Positions 21,615-28,690 of a stretch of DNA of 28,690 bases are shown piece after piece; positions within the stretch are counted from its first letter, which is position 1, and the number at the start of each line of letters is the position of its first letter. A model generated the notes under the pieces. That model worked only from the letters and a program-made list of their open reading frames with translations. It ran no database searches and had not been told where the DNA came from. The position numbers and the translations under genes were made by a program. The stretch is from positions 1 to 28,690 of the forward strand of contig JADBKA010000037.1 in the NCBI GenBank assembly GCA_014896635.1. The letters are read 5' to 3'. This stretch comes from Ktedonobacteraceae bacterium (lineage in GTDB: Bacteria; Chloroflexota; Ktedonobacteria; Ktedonobacterales; Ktedonobacteraceae).

Positions 21615-22430
21615 ATGCGTGTTGTTATTTTTTGTGATATGGAGGGCGTATCCTGTATCTAAACCTGGGAGCAGGTGACAGGGGGAGCCAGGCTCTATGA
21701 AGAGGGCCGCCGGCTCTACACCGACGAGGTGAATGCTGCGGTGCGGGGCGCACGGGCTGCCGGGGTCAGCGATGTGATCGTCGTCGATTGTCACGGAGCG
21801 GGCGGCGCGTACAATTTCAAAAGCTTTATTCCCGAACGGCTTGAATCGGGGGCGCAGTATGTCTTCGGCTATCCCTGGGGACGCTACATCGAGGCGTTCG
21901 AGCAGGGCTGCGACGCGATCCTCTTTGTTGGAGCGCATGCGATGGCCGGCACGCCTGATGGGGTGCTCAGCCACACGGTCTCATCGGAAGCCTGGTATAA
22001 TGCACGTATTAACGATGTGCTGGTCGGGGAAAGCGGCATCCTCGCCGCGATTGCCGGTTGCTGGAATGTGCCGGCGATTTTCGTGGCGGGTGATGAGGCT
22101 ACTTGCCGTGAAGTCAAAACGCTGCTTGGAGAGGACGTTGTCGCTGTTGCAGTGAAAAAGGGTCTGGGCCGCTTCTCGGCCAGCAACCTGGCGCCGAGGG
22201 ATGCCTGCTCGTTGATCGAGATGGGCGTGGCTCAGGCGCTCAGTTCGCGTCCCTGGCCCGAACCACTGAAATTTACGGCTCCGGTCACGTTCAGAGTAGA
22301 GCTGGCGACCCCCGAACGCGCGAACGACTTCAAAGGCAGAAATGGCGTCGTCATCGAGGGACCGCGTACCGTCAGTTCCACTGCCGATACGTTCTGGCAA
22401 GCCTGGGATCAGTTCTGGTATCGCAATTAG
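21615..22430 (+). pseudogene. DppA-like D-aminopeptidase (M55), interrupted by in-frame TAA
   Basis: The ATG at 21615 with GGAGGGAG upstream begins MRVVIFCDMEGVSCI, the N-terminus of M55 zinc peptidases with the metal ligands Asp and Glu of the D-M-E-G motif. The next codon is TAA (21660-21662); after it the same frame goes on as TWEQVTGGARLYEEGRRLYT and runs intact to 22430, with VVDCHGAGG (metal ligand His), LFVGAHAMAGTPDGVLSHT and GDEATCREVK. The whole fits a DppA of about 271 residues with one nonsense codon. Restarting at GTG 21675 would yield a protein without the DMEG ligands, probably inactive. A sense CAA or AAA to TAA change explains it. DppA-type enzymes release D-amino acids from peptides, in keeping with the murF/ddl genes nearby. 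Sequencing error is possible. Confidence 0.82.
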
Positions 22431-22524
22431 TGCTGTGAATTCTGTGTGTCTGTCTCTCGATCTGGATAACCTTCCATTGAGTATCTGGAAAAAGAAGAAA
22501 AAGGTGCGTCGTATGTCGTATATA

Positions 22525-22550
22525 GTAGGGGCGACTCTCGCGGTCGCCCT
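22525..22550. repeat. REP-like palindrome
   Basis: GGGCGAC (22529-22535) pairs with GTCGCCC (22543-22549) around a seven-base GC-rich loop, preceded by GTAGG and followed by TGGTGCCTG. Placed between convergent genes (dppA relic and ddl). It resembles the GTAGGGGCGAC...GTCGCCC palindromes that I associate with Chloroflexota genomes. The rest of 22431-22634 shows no gene. Confidence 0.5.
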
Positions 22551-22634
22551 GGTGCCTGATCCGCCCTGGCCTCCCGGCGCGAATACCCTGGAAGCTAAGA
22601 ATCTACACCTGAAAACAGAACACCCCTGGACCCT

Positions 22635-23765
22635 TTAGCGGCTGACGCGGTTGCGCTGGCGGTCTGCGTAGCGTTGCAGGCCCAGCTCAATCAGGCGGTC
22701 CAGCAGTTCTCGGTAAGGCAGGCCGCTCGCCGTCCACAGTTTAGAGTACATGCTGATCTGTGTGAAGCCGGGCAGCGTATTGACCTCGTTGATATAAAGC
22801 TTACCGCTCTCCTTCTCCAGAAAGAAGTCGATGCGGGCCAGGCCGCTCAAATCGAGCGCGGTAAATGCCTGCAAGGCCATGCGCCGTGTCTCTTCTGCCG
22901 TTGTGTGGGGAATGTCGGCGGGAATGATTACCTGCGAGCGGTTGTCGATATACTTGGCGTTATAGTCGTAGAACTCGTTACTGGGGATCACTTCGCCGAC
23001 CACCGAGGCAACCGGCTCGTCATTACCGAGCACGGCGCACTCCAGTTCGCGGCAATTAATGGTGCGTTCAATGATGATTTTGCGGTCATATTCGGCTGCA
23101 ATGTGCAAGGCGTGCTCCAGTTCTGAGCGGTCATGCGCCTTGCTGACGCCCACGCTCGATCCCAGATTGACGGGTTTGACAAAGCAGGGATATCCCAGGC
23201 GCTCTTCAACGGCATCCAGAATGCGCTCCGGCTCGCGCTCCCATTCGCTGCGCCGGTAGACCAGGTAATCGCCGACGGGCAGACCGACCTGCTGGAAGAT
23301 CATCTTCATCTTTTCCTTGTCCATGCCGAGCGCCGAACCAAGCACACCATTGCCTACATATGGCACGTTCGCCATCTCCAGCAGACCTTGCAGCGTGCCA
23401 TCCTCGCCGTAAGGACCGTGCAGCACCGGAAATACGACATCCAGTGCAGCCCCTGTGCTCCCCGCCCCCGGCTGTTCGTGGCTGTGCAGCGGGACCAGGC
23501 GGTGCGCGGTCGGATCGAGCGTCACGGCGGTGCTGGCCTGCTGGCTCGCCGATGTCGTGTGTTCTCCTGATGTCAGCAGTTGTGCGGGATCAGGACCGAG
23601 CAGCCAGGCGCCGGTTCTAGTGATATAAATAGGGACGATTTCATATTTTTCGCGGTCCAGATTTTGCATAATAGCCTGGGCCGAGGCCAGCGAAACTTCG
23701 TGCTCGCCCGAACGACCGCCGAAAATCAGGCCCAGGCGCAACTTCTTCTGTTCTTTATCTCCCAC
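22635..23765 (-). CDS. ddl: D-alanine--D-alanine ligase
   Basis: A 376-residue ATP-grasp enzyme that joins two D-alanines for the peptidoglycan stem peptide. Seen are [59 protein letters not shown], the ATP-grasp segment [17 protein letters not shown], then FYDYNAKY, and [20 protein letters not shown] with [16 protein letters not shown]. The Tyr in FYDYNAKY points to D-Ala-D-Ala rather than D-Ala-D-lactate specificity. I use the GTG at 23765 ([12 protein letters not shown]), which overlaps the end of murF by 11 bases and has AAAGGAT upstream; the longer open frame to 23888 is out-of-frame murF sequence. It forms a coupled pair with murF. Confidence 0.95.
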   Translation of the reverse strand: MGDKEQKKLRLGLIFGGRSGEHEVSLASAQAIMQNLDREKYEIVPIYITRTGAWLLGPDPAQLLTSGEHTTSASQQASTAVTLDPTAHRLVPLHSHEQPGAGSTGAALDVVFPVLHGPYGEDGTLQGLLEMANVPYVGNGVLGSALGMDKEKMKMIFQQVGLPVGDYLVYRRSEWEREPERILDAVEERLGYPCFVKPVNLGSSVGVSKAHDRSELEHALHIAAEYDRKIIIERTINCRELECAVLGNDEPVASVVGEVIPSNEFYDYNAKYIDNRSQVIIPADIPHTTAEETRRMALQAFTALDLSGLARIDFFLEKESGKLYINEVNTLPGFTQISMYSKLWTASGLPYRELLDRLIELGLQRYADRQRNRVSR

Positions 23766-25206
23766 TCTCGTTATCCTTTCTCTCAGGTGCGTGCAATAGA
23801 TCCAGCAGTGTCTCCATGTACATGCCGCGCGAACCTTTGACCAGGACAAGATCGCCGGGCCGAATTTCATGCAGCAGCAGGTCGGCAACGGCTCGTTTAG
23901 CGGCGGTGAGTTCGGCAGGGTTGTTGACGTTGGCGCTAAAGTAATACGCTTGCTGCGCGGGCATGCCTGCTGCTAGCGCGCCTTCAACGTAAAAGCGCGC
24001 CTGCTCGCCAAGCGCGACAAGATAGTCAACGGAGCCGGCCAGAGCTTCGCCAACGGCGCGATGCTCGGCGGGCGCGTAAGATCCCAGCTCGAAGATATCG
24101 CCGAGCACAGCCCAGCGTTTGCCTGTCGCCAGTGTACTCTCACGCATGGCGCGCACGATGGTCAGGATTGAATGGCGATTTGCGTTGTAGGTGTCGTCGA
24201 TGAGCGTACTGCCGTTGGGACCTGCCTTGATCTCGCCGCGCCCGCGCACCGGCGCGAGACTTTCCAGCACAGGCGCGATCTCCTCTATCTCCATATCCGC
24301 CGCGAAGCCGACCGCTGCCGCCGCCAGCGCGATAGTGACGCCATGCTCGCCCGGCAGGCGTAATTGTACACACTGCCGGGCGCCATGATAGCACAGGGTA
24401 AAGCTGCGGCCTGCTAGCATATCACCACCGATATCGACAGCCTGTACCTCGGCACCTTCTCCCCGCCCGTAATACACAACATGCGCGCGCGTCTGCTCCG
24501 CCATCCCTCGTACATTGCTATCGTCATAATTGAGGAACGCGATACCGGCAGGGGCAAGTGCTTTGACCAGCTCGGACTTGGCGAGCACAACCCGTTCCTG
24601 CGAGCCAAACAGCGCAAGATGCGCCGCGCCGACACTCGTGACCATCGCCCAGTGCGGACACGCCACCGACTCGCAGAGCCAGGTCAGTTCGCCGACCCAC
24701 TGCGCTCCCATCTCCAGCACGGCATAGCGGTGCTGCGGCTCCAGGCGCAGCAACGTCTGGGGGTAACCGATTTCATGGTTATACGATGCGTAGGTTTTGA
24801 GTGTGGGAGCCTTGCGGCTGAGCACGGCGGCAACCGCATCTTTGGTGCTGGTTTTGCCGTTGCTGCCGGTAATGCCGATGAGAGTGGTCTCCGGTTGGCG
24901 CTGAACCCGCGTATGCGCGGTAGCGTGCAGGGCCTTGAGAACGTCGGGGACGACGATTTGCAAAAAGCCGGGTGGTACATTCCCGGCGGGTCTGGCACAG
25001 AGCGCGGCCAGTGCGCCAGCGCGTGCGGCGGCTGCTATAAAATCGTGACCATCGGCTGCCACGCCTTTGAGGGCAACAAATAGATCTCCCACTTCAACCT
25101 GGCGACTGTCATGGCGCGCTGCGCGGAAGGTCATCTCCGGTTCAGGCGTGATGCTGCCGTGAAGCTGCGCCTCGGTGCTTTGCAGGATATCGTTGAGCGT
25201 AAACAA
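23755..25206 (-). CDS. murF: UDP-N-acetylmuramoyl-tripeptide--D-alanyl-D-alanine ligase
   Basis: A 483-residue cytoplasmic Mur ligase that adds D-Ala-D-Ala to UDP-MurNAc-tripeptide. Three domains are visible: the N-terminal substrate domain ([20 protein letters not shown], at residues 27-46), the central ATPase with P-loop [15 protein letters not shown] (111-125), ALLEMG-type stretch ([14 protein letters not shown]) and [18 protein letters not shown], and the C-terminal domain ([40 protein letters not shown]). The start is a TTG at 25206 with GAGG eight bases upstream. Its product acts directly on that of the overlapping ddl gene. A TGATATAAT element on the minus strand (25251-25243) is a plausible extended -10 promoter. 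Confidence 0.96.
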   Translation of the reverse strand: MFTLNDILQSTEAQLHGSITPEPEMTFRAARHDSRQVEVGDLFVALKGVAADGHDFIAAAARAGALAALCARPAGNVPPGFLQIVVPDVLKALHATAHTRVQRQPETTLIGITGSNGKTSTKDAVAAVLSRKAPTLKTYASYNHEIGYPQTLLRLEPQHRYAVLEMGAQWVGELTWLCESVACPHWAMVTSVGAAHLALFGSQERVVLAKSELVKALAPAGIAFLNYDDSNVRGMAEQTRAHVVYYGRGEGAEVQAVDIGGDMLAGRSFTLCYHGARQCVQLRLPGEHGVTIALAAAAVGFAADMEIEEIAPVLESLAPVRGRGEIKAGPNGSTLIDDTYNANRHSILTIVRAMRESTLATGKRWAVLGDIFELGSYAPAEHRAVGEALAGSVDYLVALGEQARFYVEGALAAGMPAQQAYYFSANVNNPAELTAAKRAVADLLLHEIRPGDLVLVKGSRGMYMETLLDLLHAPERKDNESGR

Positions 25207-25242
25207 GCTGCTATCCTCTGTCTCTACTGTGCTGCTAGAACA

Positions 25243-25251
25243 ATTATATCA
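25243..25251 (-). promoter_or_regulatory. Extended -10 promoter of murF-ddl
   Basis: On the minus strand TGATATAAT is an exact extended -10 element, about 37 bases before the TTG start of murF. No good -35 is seen. It is divergent from the yceI promoter about 90 bases to the right. Confidence 0.5.
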
Positions 25252-25337
25252 TGCCCTCGTTTGCCCCGTTTGATCGGGGGTCGGCGAGGCTCCTTTCTCC
25301 TCACTTTTTGAAAAAGCACTAAACAAATATTAGATAC

Positions 25338-25366
25338 TTGACAAAGTAGAGTTCATAAGTTATATT
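25338..25366 (+). promoter_or_regulatory. Consensus promoter of yceI-like gene
   Basis: TTGACA (25338-25343), a 17-base spacer and TATATT (25361-25366) form a near-perfect sigma-70-type promoter. Transcription would start near 25373, giving a leader of about 55 bases that contains the palindrome at 25381-25393. Confidence 0.8.
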
Positions 25367-25380
25367 CAGTCTATAGTCAG

Positions 25381-25406
25381 GTTAGTTACTAACTTAATAA
25401 TAGTAA
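25381..25406 (+). promoter_or_regulatory. Palindromic operator downstream of the yceI promoter
   Basis: GTTAGTTACTAAC (25381-25393) is a perfect palindrome around one central base. A second inverted repeat overlaps it, TTACTA (25386-25391) with TAGTAA (25401-25406). Position just after the expected transcription start suits a repressor; the TTAGT-n-ACTAA shape resembles MarR/HxlR-type sites, but no such regulator gene is in the window. Confidence 0.55.
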
Positions 25407-25427
25407 TTTTTGAAAGGGGGAAGTCCT

Positions 25428-25952
25428 ATGGTCTGGGTGATTGACGCGACGCACTCGCAAGTCACGTTTGCTGTCCGGCATGTGATGGTCAGCACCGTGA
25501 AGGGGCAATTCAAGGTGTTGAGTGGCAAGCTTGACATTGACGAAGCGCAACCTGAGAACTCGTGGATTGAGGCGCAGGTAGACACAGCCAGTGTTGATAC
25601 GCGGGACCCCAATCGGGATGCGCACCTGCGTTCGCCTGATTTCTTTGATGTTGAGAAGTATCCCGTACTGACTTTCAAAAGCACGAAAGTCGAGCGTACT
25701 GGCGGGAATGAGTACAGGGTGCTCGGTGATCTGACGATGCATGGGGTGACAAAGCCCGTCGTCTTTACTGCTGAATATTTTGGTCAGCATAGAGATCCCT
25801 ATGGCCGTCAGAAGGCCGGGCTGAGCGCAACAGCGAAAATCAATCGCAAGGACTGGGGGTTAACTTATAACCAGGCATTGGAGACCGGCGGAGTGCTGGT
25901 CAGCGAGGAGGTCAGGATCGAGATCGACCTGGCGGCTGTCAGGCAGGATTAA
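25428..25952 (+). CDS. YceI family protein
   Basis: A 174-residue lipocalin-like protein of the YceI family, which binds polyisoprenoids or similar lipids. The domain fills the whole protein: WVIDATHSQVTFAVRHVMVS, VKGQFKVLSGKLDIDE, VDTASVDTRDPNRDAHLRS with PDFFDVEKYPVLTFKST, YRVLGDLTMHGVTKPVVFTA and SATAKINRKDWGLTYN. There is no signal peptide, so it stays in the cytoplasm, unlike E. coli YceI. The ATG at 25428 has AAAGGGGGAAG upstream. A strong promoter with a palindromic operator precedes it and a good terminator follows, so it is a single-gene, probably inducible unit. Confidence 0.95.
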   Translation: MVWVIDATHSQVTFAVRHVMVSTVKGQFKVLSGKLDIDEAQPENSWIEAQVDTASVDTRDPNRDAHLRSPDFFDVEKYPVLTFKSTKVERTGGNEYRVLGDLTMHGVTKPVVFTAEYFGQHRDPYGRQKAGLSATAKINRKDWGLTYNQALETGGVLVSEEVRIEIDLAAVRQD

Positions 25953-25998
25953 TTGCCTGCTACTTTTTCTTTGGTGGACGTGGCGCACTTGTCGCGTG

Positions 25999-26032
25999 AG
26001 CCTGTACGGACTTTTCCGTGCAGGCTTTTTTT
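25999..26032 (+). terminator. Factor-independent terminator of the yceI-like gene
   Basis: AGCCTGTACGGA (25999-26010) pairs with TCCGTGCAGGCT (26015-26026) over 12 bp with one G-T pair and a four-base loop, followed by seven T residues (26026-26032). It stands 47 bases after the yceI stop. Confidence 0.88.
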
Positions 26033-26128
26033 ACCGGTGCGACCTGATCAGGAATGGTTATGACGGCGATATCGTAGAATAGAAAGCAGCACTGAAAAAC
26101 CATTTTTGTAGAGTCAAAGGGGGATATT

Positions 26129-27106
26129 ATGCAAGCGGTAGTGATTACCGGAGTGGGGGGACCGGAAGTGCTGGCGATCCGTGAAGTTGAGATGCCGCAG
26201 CCGGTGGGAGACCAGGTACGAGTGCGCGTGCATGCCGCCGGGCTGAATCGCTCGGATCTCAGCCAGCGCCGGGGCAACTATCCTGCTCCGCCGGGCGAGC
26301 CTTCAGATATTCCGGGGCTGGAGTTCGCTGGCGAAGTTGACGCAGTAGGGCCGCTGGTGCGCCGCTGGCAGCCGGGACAGCGCGTCATGGGTATTGTTGG
26401 CGGTGGGGGGCAGGCTGAGTATTTGCTGACACGTGAGGATCTCCTGGTAGAAATCCCTGCCAACCTGAATTATGTGCAGGCGGCGGCAATCCCTGAGGTA
26501 TTTATGACTGCCCACGATGCTCTGTTTACTCAGGGCGGCCTGCAAATGGGCGAGCGCGTCCTGATTCATGCTGTTGGCAGCGGCGTTGGGACGGCTGCCG
26601 TACAACTGGCGCATGCCGCTGGCGCGACAGTCTTCGGCACGTCGCGCACACCTGCAAAGTTAGAAAGAGCAAAGCAGCTCGGTCTGGATGTGGGCCTGGC
26701 CAGCCAGGATTTTGCCGGGGAAGTGAAGCGACTCACGAACGGTCAGGGCGTGCATATGGTGCTTGACTTCGTGGGGGCAGCCTATATGGCGCAGAATCTC
26801 GATGTCTTAGCCATGTGGGGCCGCCTGGTGGTCCTGGCAACACTGGGCGGTGCGCAGGCCCAGGTGAATCTGGCACAGGTGATGGCTAAGCGCATTCAGA
26901 TTCGTGCTTCGACCCTGCGCTCCCGTACACTGGAAGAGAAGATAGCAGTCACGCGCCGCTTTGCCACGCAGGTATTGCCGCTGCTGGCAAGCGGCAAAGT
27001 TGTTCCTGTCGTCGAACACATCTACCCCCTGCATGAGATCGCCGCTGCCCATGCCGTGCTGGAAGAGAACAAAAATTTTGGCAAGCTGGTTCTGAAGATT
27101 GATTGA
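26129..27106 (+). CDS. NADPH:quinone oxidoreductase-like protein (zinc-free MDR family)
   Basis: A 325-residue medium-chain dehydrogenase/reductase without the structural or catalytic zinc ligands, similar to the quinone reductase/PIG3 group. N-terminal substrate domain: MQAVVITGVGGPEVLAIREV, HAAGLNRSDLSQRRGNYPAP, GLEFAGEVDAVG. Nucleotide-binding domain: VLIHAVGSGVGTAAVQLAHA with the GxGxxG/A-type loop, then TVFGTSRTPAKLERAKQLG. C-terminal HIYPLHEIAAAHAVLEENKN and GKLVLKID. It would reduce quinones or reactive carbonyls with NADPH. AAAGGGGG lies upstream of the ATG. A terminator separates it from the yceI-like gene, so it has its own promoter, not identified with confidence. Confidence 0.95.
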   Translation: MQAVVITGVGGPEVLAIREVEMPQPVGDQVRVRVHAAGLNRSDLSQRRGNYPAPPGEPSDIPGLEFAGEVDAVGPLVRRWQPGQRVMGIVGGGGQAEYLLTREDLLVEIPANLNYVQAAAIPEVFMTAHDALFTQGGLQMGERVLIHAVGSGVGTAAVQLAHAAGATVFGTSRTPAKLERAKQLGLDVGLASQDFAGEVKRLTNGQGVHMVLDFVGAAYMAQNLDVLAMWGRLVVLATLGGAQAQVNLAQVMAKRIQIRASTLRSRTLEEKIAVTRRFATQVLPLLASGKVVPVVEHIYPLHEIAAAHAVLEENKNFGKLVLKID

Positions 27107-27109
27107 AAA

Positions 27110-27141
27110 GGACGATCCAGGCAGATCTGTCTGGATCGTCC
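27110..27141. terminator. Hairpin between quinone oxidoreductase and small aromatic-rich gene
   Basis: GGACGATCCAG (27110-27120) pairs exactly with CTGGATCGTCC (27131-27141), and the inside pairs further. It begins four bases after the oxidoreductase stop. On the minus strand it is followed by TTTTC, so it may serve both convergent units. Confidence 0.65.
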
Positions 27142-27165
27142 AGCATCATCAGTCAGGCAGCCGGG

Positions 27166-27390
27166 CTACCAGGGACGGTACTCGTTTTTGTACCACTTGT
27201 ATGTCACCCAGCCGCTGCACCCGCTGAACCAGGGGCGTTCGCGCGACGGGAGCGGTATCCAGTGACTCTGACGCCTGACGATCTTTTTTAGCTCCTTCTG
27301 TTTCTCTGGTTCCTGCTGTTCTCTCTCGTGACCAGTAGTCTGCTTCTCTGATATGTTATCCTGTTTAAACAGGTGGAAATGTCTTTTCAT
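27166..27390 (-). CDS. Small basic/aromatic-rich hypothetical protein
   Basis: A 74-residue protein I do not recognise. The first half is charged (MKRHFHLFKQDNISEKQTTG, then REQQEPEKQKELKKIVRR). The second half is rich in aromatic and Pro residues: HWIPLPSRERPWFSGCSGW, then VTYKWYKNEYRPW. It has five Trp in about 34 residues. The start forms an ATGA overlap with the stop of the upstream XRE regulator and has GAGGAG inside that gene's end, so the two are translationally coupled. No signal peptide or membrane helix. A regulator followed by a small coupled protein is seen in toxin-antitoxin and phage-like control units, but nothing here proves that. Confidence 0.62.
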   Translation of the reverse strand: MKRHFHLFKQDNISEKQTTGHEREQQEPEKQKELKKIVRRQSHWIPLPSRERPWFSGCSGWVTYKWYKNEYRPW

Positions 27391-27596
27391 TTTTTCTCCT
27401 CATTATCTGCGAATAACTCGCGTACACTGATGCCGAGCGCCTTTGCAATTTTTCCCAGCGCGGCCAGATTGACCGATTCGGTCTGGTTGTTCCAGTACCT
27501 GTTCAGCATCGGCATGGTGATGCCGGCTTTAATCTGCAATTGCGAGCGGTTCAGGTGCCGCTGCTCGGCCAGGTCTTTGATGCGCAAGCGAACCAC
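27387..27596 (-). CDS. XRE-family helix-turn-helix regulator
   Basis: A 69-residue Cro/CI-type DNA-binding protein. The helix-turn-helix is RSQLQIKAGITMPMLNRYWN (about residues 17-36), and the end NLAALGKIAKALGISVRELF is the standard helix 4-5 of the family. It is a single domain with no sensor part. It starts at GTG 27596 with GAGG nine bases upstream. The -35 of its promoter is flanked by two short palindromes that could be its own operators. It overlaps the next small gene by four bases. Confidence 0.9.
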   Translation of the reverse strand: MVRLRIKDLAEQRHLNRSQLQIKAGITMPMLNRYWNNQTESVNLAALGKIAKALGISVRELFADNEEKK

Positions 27597-27645
27597 TCTT
27601 GAAACCTCTTCATTTTAAAGTTATGCTATTCTTGTATCCATAATA

Positions 27646-27683
27646 AGGATAACACATTTCCGTTGTAACGTCAATGTTATAAC
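27646..27683 (-). promoter_or_regulatory. Promoter and possible operators of the XRE regulator
   Basis: On the minus strand TTGACG (27674-27669) and TATCCT (27651-27646) are 17 bases apart. The palindrome GTTATAAC (27676-27683) and the near-palindrome GTTGTAAC (27662-27669) lie on either side of the -35 with centres 14 bases apart. Paired sites in this position suit binding by an XRE dimer and autorepression (inference). Confidence 0.5.
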
Positions 27684-27698
27684 GATGATGTATCACAG

Positions 27699-27820
27699 CT
27701 GTTGCAAAGTCCTCTCTCTTCTCTGCAACAGAGGAGAAAAAGAGAAAAGGGAGTTTTTGGGGGACACCCCCATGCCCCCGCCAGGGGGGGCAAAGGCCCC
27801 CTGGACCCCGCGTTATGCGG
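27699..27820 (-). repeat. Dispersed hairpin repeat, copy D
   Basis: This is the clearest copy. CTGTTGCA (27699-27706) pairs with TGCAACAG (27724-27731); GGGGG (27759-27763) pairs with CCCCC (27767-27771) around ACA; CCAGGGGG (27781-27788) pairs with CCCCCTGG (27797-27804). The plus strand matches the reverse complement of copy A (5328-5425). It fills the gap between the XRE gene and the GMC oxidoreductase and ends about 35 bases before the latter's ATG. Confidence 0.72.
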
Positions 27821-27853
27821 GTCGCTCGCGGGCGAGAGAAGAAGGAGCTTCTC

Positions 27854-28690
27854 ATGTACGATTACATCGTCGTAGGTGCAGGAACTGCCGGCTGCGTCCT
27901 GGCAAACCGCCTCAGTGAAGATGCGGCGACCAGCGTACTATTGCTCGAAGCAGGCGGGCCGGATGACAGGCGGGAAATCTCCATTCCCCTTGCCTTCTCC
28001 AGGCTGTTCAAAACAACCTGTGATTGGAACTACATGACGGAGGAGGAGCCGGGCGTCAACAATCGCAGACTGTACTGGCCGCGCGGCAAAATGCTCGGCG
28101 GTTCCAGTTCGCTGAACGCGATGATCTATCACCGGGGGAGCCGTGTAGATTATGATGCGTGGCAGGCCGCCGGCAATGAGGGATGGAGTTACAGTGATCT
28201 GCTCCCTTACTTTAAGAAGGCAGAGGATCAGGAGTGGGGCGCCTCTGAATATCACGGCGAGCATGGTCCTCTCGCCGTCGCCGATCTGCGTACGGTGAAT
28301 CCTCTCACTTCTCTCTTCCTGAAAGCATGTGAAGAACTGGACCTGCCGTATACTCCCGACTTCAATGGTGCGCAGGAAGAGGGCGTCGGTCTCTTCCAGG
28401 TCACACAGAAGCGGGGGAAGCGTCACAGTGTTGCTGCCGCCTATCTGAAGCCGGCGCTGAAGCGTCCTAACCTGATTGTGCAGACATTGAGCCATGTTAC
28501 CAGCATCCTCTTTGAAGAGCAGCGAGCTGTCGGCGTCTCTTACCTGCAAAACAGGAAAGTAATACAGGAACGCGCTAGTAAAGAAGTAATTCTCTGTGGG
28601 GGTGCCGTCAACTCACCGCAGTTGCTGCTGCTCTCTGGTATTGGTCCTGCCGGTGATCTCGCAGCTCTTGACATTCCTGTGATCGCTGAC
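27854..28690 (+). CDS. GMC-family FAD oxidoreductase, N-terminal part (runs off the window)
   Basis: 279 residues are present and the frame is open at the right edge; the family is usually about 500-550 residues. The start MYDYIVVGAGTAGCVLANRL contains the FAD-binding GxGxxG loop, followed by LLLEAGG, the ribose-binding Glu. WPRGKMLGGSSSLNAMIYHR is GMC signature 1 region, and VILCGGAVNSPQLLLLSGIG is signature 2. This matches choline dehydrogenase/glucose-methanol-choline enzymes; the substrate is set by the missing C-terminal half. GAAGGAG precedes the ATG at 27854. Dispersed repeat copy D occupies the region where a promoter would be expected. Confidence 0.93.
   Translation, partial: MYDYIVVGAGTAGCVLANRLSEDAATSVLLLEAGGPDDRREISIPLAFSRLFKTTCDWNYMTEEEPGVNNRRLYWPRGKMLGGSSSLNAMIYHRGSRVDYDAWQAAGNEGWSYSDLLPYFKKAEDQEWGASEYHGEHGPLAVADLRTVNPLTSLFLKACEELDLPYTPDFNGAQEEGVGLFQVTQKRGKRHSVAAAYLKPALKRPNLIVQTLSHVTSILFEEQRAVGVSYLQNRKVIQERASKEVILCGGAVNSPQLLLLSGIGPAGDLAALDIPVIAD

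Noticed and set aside
23765..23888. Longer N-terminus for ddl (extra 41 residues)
   Set aside because: The extension is out-of-frame murF sequence, Cys/Trp-rich and unlike Ddl; the GTG at 23765 has a ribosome binding site and gives the family start.
25264..25279. CCCCG...CGGGG inverted repeat between murF and the yceI-like gene
   Set aside because: Only five pairs, with no T run and no gene ending there; too weak to call a terminator or operator.
27610..27855. Minus-strand open frame of 81 codons before the GMC gene
   Set aside because: It consists mostly of dispersed repeat copy D and has no ribosome binding site.

Overview
The window reads as chromosomal DNA of a large-genome, soil-type Chloroflexota bacterium, most likely class Ktedonobacteria. 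This placement is an inference from gene content and style; there is no rRNA gene to confirm it. The grounds are a Ser/Thr kinase with a multi-pass membrane tail, an ECF sigma/anti-sigma pair with a large extracytoplasmic Ycf48/BNR-like domain, a Ycf45-type R3H ATPase, separate HldE-type kinase and nucleotidyltransferase genes, PdxS/PdxT vitamin B6 synthesis, many GC-rich intergenic hairpins and several short proteins built of internal repeats. Only intergenic and IS DNA separates most operons, and no tRNA, rRNA or CRISPR array was seen.

Layout. 1-881 (+): C-terminal part of a membrane Ser/Thr kinase. 928-3902 (-): operon of MFS transporter, ThuA-like protein and aldo/keto reductase, probably carbohydrate uptake and catabolism. 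4038-5159 (-): two small proteins of unknown function, one with LAPALAE-type repeats and one with eight 19-25-residue repeats. 5160-6277: mostly non-coding, with one small + strand gene and a dense run of perfect hairpins. 6278-10789 (-): pdxS, pdxT, a GNAT-like protein and the R3H ATPase, likely one operon. 11036-12867 (-): murJ. 13017-13565 (-): a coiled-coil protein of four 28-residue repeats. 13807-16472 (-): DUF503 protein, TagA/WecG glycosyltransferase, heptose-phosphate kinase and heptose-phosphate nucleotidyltransferase, an overlapping envelope-sugar operon with a good promoter. 16629-17714: a complete IS630-family element flanked by TA. 17786-20097 (+): ECF sigma factor and its membrane anti-sigma/sensor. 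20306-22430 (+): upp, a small membrane protein and a DppA-type peptidase broken by a stop codon. 22635-25206 (-): murF and ddl, overlapping. 25428-27106 (+): YceI protein with a consensus promoter and palindromic operator, then a quinone oxidoreductase. 27166-27596 (-): XRE regulator overlapping a small aromatic-rich protein. 27854-end (+): N-terminal part of a GMC oxidoreductase.

How the genes fit together. Three units serve the cell envelope: murF/ddl make the UDP-MurNAc-pentapeptide, murJ flips lipid II, and the hldE-type/tagA operon makes activated heptose and transfers an amino sugar to a lipid carrier. The dppA relic belongs with D-amino-acid peptide turnover.

Points of most interest. 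(1) Three genes look interrupted near the 5' end: the R3H ATPase and murJ by apparent single-base frameshifts, dppA by an in-frame TAA; the IS630 transposase is also split, at an A7 run. (2) At least four copies of a dispersed GC-rich repeat share a hairpin whose stem varies in sequence but stays paired. (3) Three unrelated small proteins are built of nearly identical internal repeats. (4) A cluster of four strong hairpins lies between two convergent genes at 6038-6242.
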